A stretch of DNA of 64,000 bases from Arthrobacter sp. EPSL27 (GTDB lineage Bacteria; Actinomycetota; Actinomycetes; Actinomycetales; Micrococcaceae), in NCBI RefSeq assembly GCF_001512305.1, contig NZ_LNUT01000005.1, positions 965,774 to 1,029,773 on the forward strand, read 5' to 3'. The position numbers and the translations under genes were made by a program. Numbering within the stretch: position 1 is the stretch's first letter; every line of letters starts with the position of its first letter. Under the pieces are notes generated by a model. That model searched no databases, had not been told where the DNA came from, and saw only the letters and a program-made list of their open reading frames with translations. Positions 32,236 to 39,804 of this stretch are shown here, in pieces.

Positions 32236-33845
32236 TGCCGTCTTTAACGGAAGAAACAGCGGGGCGAAGGAAGTACACGCTGGAGCAGAAGGAACAGTTC
32301 TTTTCGGTGCTGGACCGGTGTGGGAGTGTGGGCGCGGCTGCGAGGGAACTCGGCTTCAATCAGATGACGTGCTACCAGTGGGTCCATAAATCGCGGCTCC
32401 CTGTGAGGGCACCGAGGAACCGGCAGGCTGGCCAGAGGATTTACACGCAGGAGCAGAAGGATGAGTTCTTCGTCGTGTTCGACCGGCTCAAGAGCACGAG
32501 GCAGGCTGCAAGGGAGCTCGGCTTGAGCCCCGACACGTGCGCCGGCTGGGTGCGTAAAGCCGGGTTGAAAAGCTATGGGAAACCGGGGGCGGGTCCTCAC
32601 CCGGGACGGGGTGAGTACTTCCGGCTGCGTACGACCGGGGTGAGTCGGCGGAAGGCTGCCGCGGCGGTCGGGATCCATCTGCGGACCGCGGAAGAGTGGG
32701 ACCAGGGGATCCGCAAGTCCGGCGGCCGACGCATTTACCCCGATGGCCGGGTGGTCGGCTACAAACGTGGTGTGACCACTATGATCTCTTCCGCCGGCAC
32801 CACCGGAACGGTTCTGATCCCACCGATGCCGGTATCAGCACTGGAGAAAGCCATCGATCCGCGCTTCCTCAGCGTGCAGGAGCGGGAGATGATCCGGGAC
32901 CTGAAGAGCGCAGGTTCCTCGGTAAGGGCGATCGCGCAAACGCTGGGCCGTGCGCCTTCAACGATCAGTCGGGAGCTGGGCCGGAATACCGATGTCGTGA
33001 TGGGCTATATGCCGCACGGGGCGCAGCGGAAAGCCGCCGCACGGCGCGCACGGCCCAAGGACGCCAAGCTCGCTGGCGAGTCCGACCTGCGCGATTATGT
33101 GAAGGGCAAACTGCTCATACGCTGGTCACCGGAGCAGATCAGCCACACCCTGGTCGAAGAGTTCCCCGACAACCCGGAGATGCGTGTGAGCCCAGAAACG
33201 ATTTACCAGGCCCTCTACATCCAGGCACGAGGCGGACTCAAACGCGAAATCCAGGCAGCCCTGCGCACCGGCCGGACCCGCCGGAAACCCCACCGGACCG
33301 GAGAGCAGCGCGCCTCCCGGTTCGTGGACCCGATGGTCATGATCTCGGAACGCCCGGCCGAGATCGAGGACCGCGCCGTCCCCGGACACTGGGAAGGCGA
33401 CCTGATCACCGGCGCCTATAACCAGTCCGCGATCGGGACCCTGGTCGAACGCACCACCCGCTACGTGATGCTCGTCCACCTCCCCGGCGACCACACCGCC
33501 GAAACCGTTCGCGACGGACTGATCAAGACCATGAGCACACTGCCGGAGCACCTGAGAGGCTCCCTGACCTGGGACCAGGGAGCCGAAATGGCCGGCCACA
33601 AGTCCTTCACCATGGCCACGCACATGCAGGTCTATTTCTGCGACCCAGCCAGCCCCTGGCAACGCGGGTCAAACGAGAACACCAACGGGCTGCTGCGCCA
33701 ATACTTCCCCAAAGGCACCGACCTGTCCGCATACGGGCCCGAAGACCTCGAACACGTCGCCCAGGAACTCAACGGCCGCCCACGCAAAACGCTCGGCTGG
33801 GATACCCCAGCCGAGCGTCTGCGTGATTTACTACTAACCACCTAA
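32235..33845 (+). CDS. IS30-family transposase, long form
   Basis: DDE transposase of 536 residues. The C-terminal half is IS30-like: first Asp in VPGHWEGDLITGA, second in LTWDQGAEMAG, Glu in RGSNENTNGLLRQYFPKG, preceded by the IS30 helix-turn-helix (SSVRAIAQTLGRAPSTISRELGRN). The N-terminal 190 residues hold extra helix-turn-helix-like repeats: GAAARELGFNQMTCYQWV, QAARELGLSPDTCAGWV and a third around AAAAVGIHLRTAEEW. Classic IS30 transposases have about 380 residues. GTG 32235 is preferred; a TTG at 32199 lies within the terminal repeat. Confidence 0.93.
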   Translation: MPSLTEETAGRRKYTLEQKEQFFSVLDRCGSVGAAARELGFNQMTCYQWVHKSRLPVRAPRNRQAGQRIYTQEQKDEFFVVFDRLKSTRQAARELGLSPDTCAGWVRKAGLKSYGKPGAGPHPGRGEYFRLRTTGVSRRKAAAAVGIHLRTAEEWDQGIRKSGGRRIYPDGRVVGYKRGVTTMISSAGTTGTVLIPPMPVSALEKAIDPRFLSVQEREMIRDLKSAGSSVRAIAQTLGRAPSTISRELGRNTDVVMGYMPHGAQRKAAARRARPKDAKLAGESDLRDYVKGKLLIRWSPEQISHTLVEEFPDNPEMRVSPETIYQALYIQARGGLKREIQAALRTGRTRRKPHRTGEQRASRFVDPMVMISERPAEIEDRAVPGHWEGDLITGAYNQSAIGTLVERTTRYVMLVHLPGDHTAETVRDGLIKTMSTLPEHLRGSLTWDQGAEMAGHKSFTMATHMQVYFCDPASPWQRGSNENTNGLLRQYFPKGTDLSAYGPEDLEHVAQELNGRPRKTLGWDTPAERLRDLLLTT

Positions 33846-33930
33846 CCAACAGGTGTTGCAACGACCCCTAGAATTCGCCTACCGCGGCGCCAGGGCTTTT
33901 GCGCGTCATGAGGCAGTTAGCGCATCGCCC

Positions 33931-34028
33931 TCACAGGGCAGACACCGCACGACGGCGGGACACACCCGCCGCTGCCAGCTTCCGCTTGAGCTGCCCGGCG
34001 GCCATAAGGTCAGCCCACACCCAGCGGA
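33931..34028 (-). pseudogene. Decayed copy of the AbiEi-like gene tail (copy 1)
   Basis: On the minus strand it encodes RWVWADLMAAGQLKRKLAAA followed by a shortened altered end and a stop. The homologous tail of the intact gene reads RWVWADLMAAGQLERRLAAA. No upstream part of the gene is present. Confidence 0.8.
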
Positions 34029-34065
34029 TCCCCCTCGGCGACGCGCATCCTGCCTGGCGCTACGA

Positions 34066-34108
34066 AAAAGCCCTGACGCTACCGGAATACCGCGGCGCCA
34101 GGGCTTTT
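34066..34108. terminator. Repeated terminator hairpin, unit 2
   Basis: AAAAGCCCTG pairs with CAGGGCTTTT, and partial pairing continues inward (GCGCC, GGTAGCG). A's on one side and T's on the other allow use in both directions. In unit 1 the same hairpin is split by the IS element. Confidence 0.8.
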
Positions 34109-34138
34109 GCGCGTCATGAGGCAGAATGCGCATCGCCG

Positions 34139-34237
34139 TCACCGGGCAGAACGCGCACGACGCCGGGGCACGCCCGCCGCTGCCAGCCTCCGTTCGAGCT
34201 GCCCGGCAACCATCAGATCAGCCCACACCCAGCGGAC
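34139..34237 (-). pseudogene. Copy of the AbiEi-like gene tail (copy 2)
   Basis: Encodes RWVWADLMVAGQLERRLAAA and the same closing RARSAR as the intact gene, then a stop, 208 bases before the intact gene's stop. It has no start or upstream part. Confidence 0.8.
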
Positions 34238-34273
34238 CCCCCTCGGCGACGCGTTTCCTGCCTGACGCTACGC

Positions 34274-34316
34274 AAAAGCCCTGACGCTACCGGAATACCG
34301 CGGCGCCAGGGCTTTT
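34274..34316 (-). terminator. Repeated terminator hairpin, unit 3 (serves the AbiEi-like gene)
   Basis: Same AAAAGCCCTG/CAGGGCTTTT hairpin, 31 bases behind the stop of the minus-strand gene at 34347. Confidence 0.82.
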
Positions 34317-34346
34317 GCGCGTCATGAGGCAATTCGCCCGTCGCCG

Positions 34347-35300
34347 TCACCGGGCAGAACGCGCACGACGTCGGGGCGCGCCCGCCGCTGCCAGCCTGCG
34401 CTCGAGCTGCCCGGCGGCCATAAGGTCAGCCCACACCCAGCGGACCACACCGTTTCCCAGGGCCCTGATCCGATCCTCCCGTGCTTTCTCCTCCACGACC
34501 GCCTGTGAAACGGTCCGGCCCTTCAGGTATTCGGGCTTGACGTACTTCTCGACGCCGTCGAACTCGCCGGCCAGCCGCACGCGCTCCCAGAAGTAGTCCG
34601 TGTAACCAACCAGCCCCGAACCGTCACGCATCTCGCGCTGGAGTTCCGGCGGCTCGAACCCGGCAATCCACATGAGTGCCCGGCCGTACGACTCCCCCGG
34701 GGATCCGGACCTTGGATCGGCAAAGTCCACCGCAGTCCTGATCCGCTTCATGGCGGCGGCAGTGTAGAGACCGTCGGCTCCAGCCAGGAGCTGCTCTTTC
34801 GTGAGAGCCGGCAGTCCTTGGCCGTCGTCGGGCTTGAGTACATGGTCCAAAGGCACAACGGCCTCGGCGAACGGTGTGAAGGCAGCGAGATCCAGGACCG
34901 TGCGGACCCTCTCGGTCACTAGGAGTCCTTCCCGCCGGACGGCTTTCAATCCGGCCGCCGGAACGTAGTGCCGGAGGATTCCCGCCCGCGAGCGTCCGCC
35001 GTCGTTCTGCAAGGTCAGAGCGTGGACGGGGTGCCGGAGCCCGATGGTCGGAACGCGCCACACCGATGCGGCGGAGTGCCACGCGAAGATGGTTGGAGCA
35101 ACAAAGGTCTCCGCCGCTGCACTGACCCGGACCCGGTACTGGTCCCAAGGTTCCAACGCCCGCCAGATGCCGCCGTCGACATACACGCCCCGGCGCACCC
35201 GAACCAGCGCCCCGGAGCGGCAGCGTCTGGCCAGGTCCTTGGGCGTCAGGCCCTGCTGGACGTTCTCGCGGGTGAGGATCAACTTGGGGAGCTCTTTCAT
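34347..35300 (-). CDS. AbiEi-like antitoxin-domain protein, orphan
   Basis: Protein of 317 residues. The N-terminus is an AbiEi-type winged helix (LTPKDLARRCRSGALVRVRRGVYVDGGIW), followed by an AbiEi-like middle (TIFAWHSAASVWRVPTIGLRHPVHALT and LLVTERVRTVLDLAAF). The C-terminal region has FEPPELQREMRDGSGLVGYTDYFWERVRLAGEFDG, resembling a degenerate DUF559 endonuclease-like fold. No AbiEii toxin gene follows. The 3' end is duplicated twice downstream in 208-bp units. The ATG lacks an obvious Shine-Dalgarno. Confidence 0.72.
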   Translation of the reverse strand: MKELPKLILTRENVQQGLTPKDLARRCRSGALVRVRRGVYVDGGIWRALEPWDQYRVRVSAAAETFVAPTIFAWHSAASVWRVPTIGLRHPVHALTLQNDGGRSRAGILRHYVPAAGLKAVRREGLLVTERVRTVLDLAAFTPFAEAVVPLDHVLKPDDGQGLPALTKEQLLAGADGLYTAAAMKRIRTAVDFADPRSGSPGESYGRALMWIAGFEPPELQREMRDGSGLVGYTDYFWERVRLAGEFDGVEKYVKPEYLKGRTVSQAVVEEKAREDRIRALGNGVVRWVWADLMAAGQLERRLAAAGAPRRRARSAR

Positions 35301-36139
35301 CCCACGAAGGTCGCACCTCGCCGCCGCCCCACACCATCACCCATCGCGCCTATGTGGACAACCCGGCGCGCTCCCTACCCCGCGCGGCGCGCCCTGCCCT
35401 GCGATGCGATCACCCTTCCCCGCGTCGCCGCCATACCCTCGACGCGCTTCCTGCCCTGCGACGCGCAAAGATCCTGACGCGCTTCCTGCCCTGCGACGCG
35501 CAAAGATCCTGACGCGGCGGGTGTACCGGCGCGGGGTATGAAGCGCGTCGCCCAGCACGAGACGCGTCGCCGGGCGCGCATCGAAGCGCCAGCCACGATC
35601 CGCGTCGATAGAGTCTCGTCCCGCCGCGCAGTCTCATCATGCGACGCGGTTCCTGTCCTGCGACACGCGAAAATCCTGGCGCGGCGGGTGTACCGGCGCG
35701 TGGGGTATTCAGCGAGTCGCCCAGCACAAGACGCGTCGCCGGGCAGGCTTCGGCGCGCCAACCACGATCCGCGTCATCTGGCTTCTTCACACCGGCCGGA
35801 CCTCAGCCTGCGACTCGCTTCCTCTCCCACGACGCGCGAAAGTCCTGACGCGGCGGGTATACCGGCGCGTGGGGTATCAAGCGAGTCGCCCAGCACCAGA
35901 CGCGTCGCCAGCCACGCGTCGGGGCGCTAGCCACGATCCGCGTCGTCGGCTGCAATTCGCATCGTCAGAGTCCCGTCCCGTCCCGCGGCGCAGCCTCAGC
36001 CTGCGACGCGGTTCCTGTCCTGCGACGCGCGAAAGTCCTGACGCGGCGGGTGTACCGGCGCGTGGGGTATGAAGCGAGTCGCCCAGCATGAAGCGCATCG
36101 CAGGGCACGCCTCGTCGCGCTGGGCTAACGGCCCGGGGT
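35301..36139. repeat. Gene-free 0.8-kb array of GC-rich repeats
   Basis: An exact 35-bp unit starting GACGCGCTTCCTGCCCTGCG is present twice head to tail (35441-35475, 35476-35510). Four larger diverged units follow, anchored by ACCGGCGCG at 35525, 35692, 35861 and 36054 (spacings 167, 169 and 193). Each contains GGGGTAT, AGTCGCCCAGCA, GACGCGTCGCC, CCACGATCCGCGTC and a TTCCTG-CCTGCGAC module. The last module is shared with the 208-bp units at 32-34 kb. Open frames here are by-products of composition. Confidence 0.8.
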
Positions 36140-37906
36140 TTACTCCGGGGCGAGGACTCCGGACACAGCTGTGCCTACTGCGGCCCGGATGCGTCCGTGC
36201 AGGTCCCGCAGCCCGCGCCGGTCCGTCCGCACCTCGATGATGCTGCGGCCGGCCACCGGCACAGAGAGCGCCGCGTCCAGCTCCGCCGTCGTGCCCACCG
36301 AGTGGTGCACCACGCCGTAGGCCGCCGCGAGTGCCGCCAGGTCCACCGAATGCGGGGTGCCGAAGAGGCGTTCGACGGCGGTCCCGTACCGGCCCGCGGC
36401 CTCGACGGCGCCGTGCTCCAGCAGCCCGAAGATGGCCCCGCCGGCGTCGTTGAGGACCACGATCCGCAGGTCGGGCTCCTCCTCCCCGGCGCCCAGCAGC
36501 AACCCGCCGGCGTCGTGCAGGAACGTGACGTCGCCCAGCAGCACCGTGGTTTCCTGCCGGCCGCCCAGGGCAATGCCGGTGGCCGTCGCGAGCGTCCCGT
36601 CGATCCCGGACAGGCCGCGGTTGGCGAACACGACGGCTGCCGGCTCGGCGGCGGGCGCCCCGGCGAGGTCGACGTCGCGGATGCCGTTGGAGGAGCCCAG
36701 CACGAGCTGGCCGCGCGTGTGTTTCCAGACCAGGGCCCCGACGGCGGGACCGGACGCGGCAGCCCGAGTCACAGCAGGCAGAGCAGCATCGGGCTCGTCC
36801 GCCGGCCCGGCCAGCACCACGTCCACGGCGTGCTGCGCGGCGGCGCCGGCCAGCAGCCAGGCATCCAGCCACGCCGCCGAGCCGCGGCCGGCGAAGTCGG
36901 CCAGGTCCGCCAGATTGTTCAGCGGCAATTCGGTTCGGCGGCCCGGCTCGTACCAGGCCACAGGCACCGGCTGGTACAGCGCGGAGGGGACGTCGGCGCG
37001 GGCCAGCAGTGCGCTCACCGGCCGGGACAGGGTGGGCCGGCCGAACAGCACCACCCGCTCGATCGGCTGCGCCGACTCCGGCCCGAACGCGTCGAGGACA
37101 ATCCGGTACGGCCCCACAGCGTTGGGCCCGAACCGGGCGTTGGAGGACGGCTCGGCCAGCAGCGGCAGGCCGTGCGCTCGGGCGAACGCCTCGGCGACCG
37201 GGCCGGCGTCGTGCCCGGCCAGCACCACGGTGCGGCGCTCCGGCAGGCCGGGAGAGGCGGGCGGGAAGTCGAGCGCCAGCGGGCCGCGCGGCGTGCGGTA
37301 GACGCGGCGGCCGGACTCCGCGGGCAAGCCGTCGCCCGGCGCAGGGACCAGCGGGTCGCGGAACGCCAGGTTCAGCTGCACCGGCCCCGGCGGGGTGTCC
37401 TCGAACGCCCCGGTGGCGGCGCTCAGCGCGGTCTCCACGGCGCGCCGCGGGTCGCTGCCGGCGGGCACGTCGGCGGCGAAACGGACATGCTCCCCGAACA
37501 GGTCCAGCTGCACGGTGGTCTGGTTGGCGCCCGTGCCGCGGAGTTCCACGGGGCGGTCGGCCGAGACCACCACCAGCGGGACGGCCGCGTGGTTGGCCTC
37601 CATCACGGCGGGCAGGAGATTGCCGACGGCAGTCCCGGACGTGGTGAGCACAGCCGCGGGCGCACCGGTGGCGAGGGCCAGGCCCAGGGCCGTGAACCCG
37701 GCGTCGCGCTCGTCGATCCGCACCAGCAGCTCCACCCGCCCGGCGGCCTCAGCCTCGGCCAGCGCGTAGGCCATGGGCGCCGAGCGCGACCCCGGCGCCA
37801 CCACCACGTACCGCACCCCTTCCAGGAGCAGGGCCGCGACGGCGATCCGCGCGGCATCGACCGCGCTCAGCTCTGCAGCGCCCGGGTCCGGCTCCCCTGC
37901 GCTCAC
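36140..37906 (-). CDS. menD: 2-succinyl-5-enolpyruvyl-6-hydroxy-3-cyclohexene-1-carboxylate synthase
   Basis: Thiamine diphosphate enzyme of menaquinone synthesis, 588 residues. Seen: the N-terminal YVVVAPGSRSAPMAYALAEA, the catalytic region RIDERDAGFTALGLALATGAPAAVLTTSGTAVGNLLPAVMEA, and the cofactor segment FANRGLSGIDGTLATATGIALG with DVTFLHDAGGLLLG. The start is GTG 37906, whose bases overlap the argS stop (GTGA), so menD translation is coupled to an aminoacyl-tRNA synthetase gene. The gene ends just beside the repeat array. Confidence 0.93.
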   Translation of the reverse strand: MSAGEPDPGAAELSAVDAARIAVAALLLEGVRYVVVAPGSRSAPMAYALAEAEAAGRVELLVRIDERDAGFTALGLALATGAPAAVLTTSGTAVGNLLPAVMEANHAAVPLVVVSADRPVELRGTGANQTTVQLDLFGEHVRFAADVPAGSDPRRAVETALSAATGAFEDTPPGPVQLNLAFRDPLVPAPGDGLPAESGRRVYRTPRGPLALDFPPASPGLPERRTVVLAGHDAGPVAEAFARAHGLPLLAEPSSNARFGPNAVGPYRIVLDAFGPESAQPIERVVLFGRPTLSRPVSALLARADVPSALYQPVPVAWYEPGRRTELPLNNLADLADFAGRGSAAWLDAWLLAGAAAQHAVDVVLAGPADEPDAALPAVTRAAASGPAVGALVWKHTRGQLVLGSSNGIRDVDLAGAPAAEPAAVVFANRGLSGIDGTLATATGIALGGRQETTVLLGDVTFLHDAGGLLLGAGEEEPDLRIVVLNDAGGAIFGLLEHGAVEAAGRYGTAVERLFGTPHSVDLAALAAAYGVVHHSVGTTAELDAALSVPVAGRSIIEVRTDRRGLRDLHGRIRAAVGTAVSGVLAPE

Positions 37907-39678
37907 ATGTTCTCCGGCGTCTCGATACCCAGCAGGTCCAGCCCCTCGGACAGCCGGCGCAGCACCAGCGCGCACAGCGCCAGCCGCGATTCCCGCACCG
38001 AGTCCTCCGACTTCAGCACCGGGCACTGGTCGTAGAAGGACGTAAACAGCTGGGCCAGCTCAAACAGGTACGTGCACAGGCGGTGCGGCTCCAGCGTCTC
38101 GCGCACCTTGTGCAGCGTGGCGCCGTATTCGAGCAGGTGCAGTGCCAGCGCGCGTTCGGCAGGTTCGACGACGGAGATCACCGCCGCCGTCGACCCGCCG
38201 TCGGACACCCCAAACTCAAGCCCGGTGTACCGCTCCAGCACCCCGGCCTTGCGCAGGATCGAGCGGATCCGCGCGGCCGCGTACTGCACGTAGGGTCCGG
38301 TGTTGCCGCTCAGGGCCAGCATCCGGTCGAAGTCGAAGACGTACTCGGTGTCGTGCCCGGTGGAAAGGTCCGCGTACTTGACGGCGCCGATGCCCACCTG
38401 CCGGGCGGTCACGGCGCGTTCGGCCTCGCTGAGCTCCGGGCGGCCGGCGTCGATGACGGCGCGGGCGCGGTCCACGGCCTCCTCCAGCAGCGCCATCAGC
38501 TTCACCGGGGCGCCCGAGCGGGACTTCAGGATCTTCCCGTCCTCCCCCAGCACGTTGCCGATCTGCACGTGCACAGCCTCCACGGTGTCCGGCAGCCACC
38601 CGGCCTCGCGGGCGGTGGCCATCACCATGCGCAGGTGCATGTTCTGCGGCGCACCCACCACGTACAGGACGCGGTTGGCCCCGAGCTCGCGGACCCGGTA
38701 CCGGATGGTGGCGAGGTCCGTGGTGCCGTAGCCGTAGCCGCCGTCGGACTTGCGGATGATGAGCGGCATGGGCTCGCCGTCGCGGCCCGTGAACCCGGCC
38801 GGGAACGTGCACAGGGCGCCGTCGCTGATGCGGGCGATGCCGCGGTCTTCGAGTTCCTGGCACAGCTGTGCCAAATGCTCGTCGTAGGAGCTTTCCCCGG
38901 CGATGTGGTCGTCGGTGAGGCTGATGCCCAGCATGGAGTAGATGGCGTTGAAGTAGCGCTTGGACTGCGCCACTAGCCGCTGCCAGACGGCAAACGTCTC
39001 GGCGTCGCCGCCCTGCAGGGCCACCACCCGGAGCCGCGCGCGGGTCGCGAAGCCGTCCTCGTCCGTGGCCGAGGCATCGAACTTGGCGCGGGCAGCCTGG
39101 TAGAACGCATTGGGGTCATCCACCAGCAGCGCCGCTTCCGGGGAGTCCTCGCCGATCTCCAGCCAGTGCTCGATCAGCATGCCGAACGGGGTGCCCCAGT
39201 CGCCGATGTGGTTCTGCCGGATCACCGTGTCGCCCAGGGCCTCAAGGACCTTGACCAGGCTGTCGCCCACCACCGTGGTGCGCAGGTGCCCCACGTGCAT
39301 TTCCTTCGCCACATTCGGGGAGGAATAGTCGACGACGACGCGCTGGGCCTCCGCGGCCGGCAGCGGCCGGGTGCCGGGAGACTCGGCGTTGAGCAGCTCT
39401 TCGATCCAGGTCCCGTCGAAGGTGAGGTTGATGAAGCCGGGCCCGGAGATCTCGGTTCCGGTGCAGATGCCGTCCAGGTCCAGGGCCTCGACGATCCGGG
39501 CGGCGGCGTCCCGCGGCGGCAGGCCGACCTTCTTGGCCAGTGCCATGGCGGCGTTGATCTGGATGTCCGCGAACTGCGAGGGCCGCACCACGGGATCCGT
39601 CCCGCGGTACTCTTCGCCGAACGCGCTTGCAATTGCTGCCTGGACTCTGGGGACAACCATTTCGGCCGGATTATTCAC
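37903..39678 (-). CDS. argS: Arginyl-tRNA synthetase
   Basis: Class I synthetase of 591 residues. The HIGH-like motif is in SSPNVAKEMHVGHLRTTVVGDSL; the KMSKS-like region is GKILKSRSGAPVKL; the C-terminal anticodon domain ends with FYDQCPVLKSEDSVRESRLALC. GTG 39678 lies seven bases behind TAATTT (39686-39691), so the message is probably leaderless; ATG 39660 is the alternative. Its stop overlaps the menD start. Confidence 0.95.
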   Translation of the reverse strand: MNNPAEMVVPRVQAAIASAFGEEYRGTDPVVRPSQFADIQINAAMALAKKVGLPPRDAAARIVEALDLDGICTGTEISGPGFINLTFDGTWIEELLNAESPGTRPLPAAEAQRVVVDYSSPNVAKEMHVGHLRTTVVGDSLVKVLEALGDTVIRQNHIGDWGTPFGMLIEHWLEIGEDSPEAALLVDDPNAFYQAARAKFDASATDEDGFATRARLRVVALQGGDAETFAVWQRLVAQSKRYFNAIYSMLGISLTDDHIAGESSYDEHLAQLCQELEDRGIARISDGALCTFPAGFTGRDGEPMPLIIRKSDGGYGYGTTDLATIRYRVRELGANRVLYVVGAPQNMHLRMVMATAREAGWLPDTVEAVHVQIGNVLGEDGKILKSRSGAPVKLMALLEEAVDRARAVIDAGRPELSEAERAVTARQVGIGAVKYADLSTGHDTEYVFDFDRMLALSGNTGPYVQYAAARIRSILRKAGVLERYTGLEFGVSDGGSTAAVISVVEPAERALALHLLEYGATLHKVRETLEPHRLCTYLFELAQLFTSFYDQCPVLKSEDSVRESRLALCALVLRRLSEGLDLLGIETPENM

Positions 39679-39727
39679 ACTGTTCAAATTAGCAGTTCCG
39701 CCCACCCGCCGACGCTCCCGCAGGAAG

Positions 39728-39790
39728 CAACGCGGGGTCAGATATCGCCCAAGAAGGGCCCCGACATGGGCCGGATCTGACCCCGCGTTG
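39728..39790. repeat. 63-bp palindromic element, copy 3 (likely terminator of phoX)
   Basis: Arms CAACGCGGGGTCA/TGACCCCGCGTTG with a different inner part (GGGCCCCGACATGGGCC region). It lies 14 bases behind the phoX stop and 37 bases upstream of the argS -10 box. Exactly 63 bases like the other two copies. Confidence 0.85.
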
Positions 39791-39804
39791 CTATGCAGGA
39801 GGAG

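Larger units (their letters stand above)
32181..33879 (+). mobile_element. Complete IS30-family insertion sequence, 1699 bp
   Basis: The 28-bp terminal inverted repeats at 32181-32208 and 33852-33879 differ at three positions; the core is GGTCGTTGCAACACC. A 3-bp direct repeat TAC flanks the element (32178-32180 and 33880-33882). Removing the element and one TAC restores ACCGGAATACCGCGGCG, exactly as in two uninterrupted copies of the target nearby (34081 and 34289), which proves the borders. It carries one transposase gene of the IS30 type. The insertion lies in the loop of a terminator hairpin. Confidence 0.95.
33883..34346. repeat. 208-bp tandem repeat: gene tail plus terminator (two full units next to the source gene)
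   Basis: GCGCGTCATGAGGCA occurs at 33901, 34109 and 34317, and the stop codon of the gene-tail copies at 33931, 34139 and 34347: exactly 208 bases each time. Each unit holds the last 32-34 codons of the AbiEi-like gene, a GACGCG-TTCCTGCC module and a terminator hairpin. Copies differ at scattered bases, so the duplication is not recent. Confidence 0.88.

Noticed and set aside
35301..36139. CRISPR array or proline/arginine-rich genes in the repeat array
   Set aside because: Units of 167-193 bases with no short constant repeat or unique spacers, and no cas genes. Open frames change sense between units and look like composition effects.
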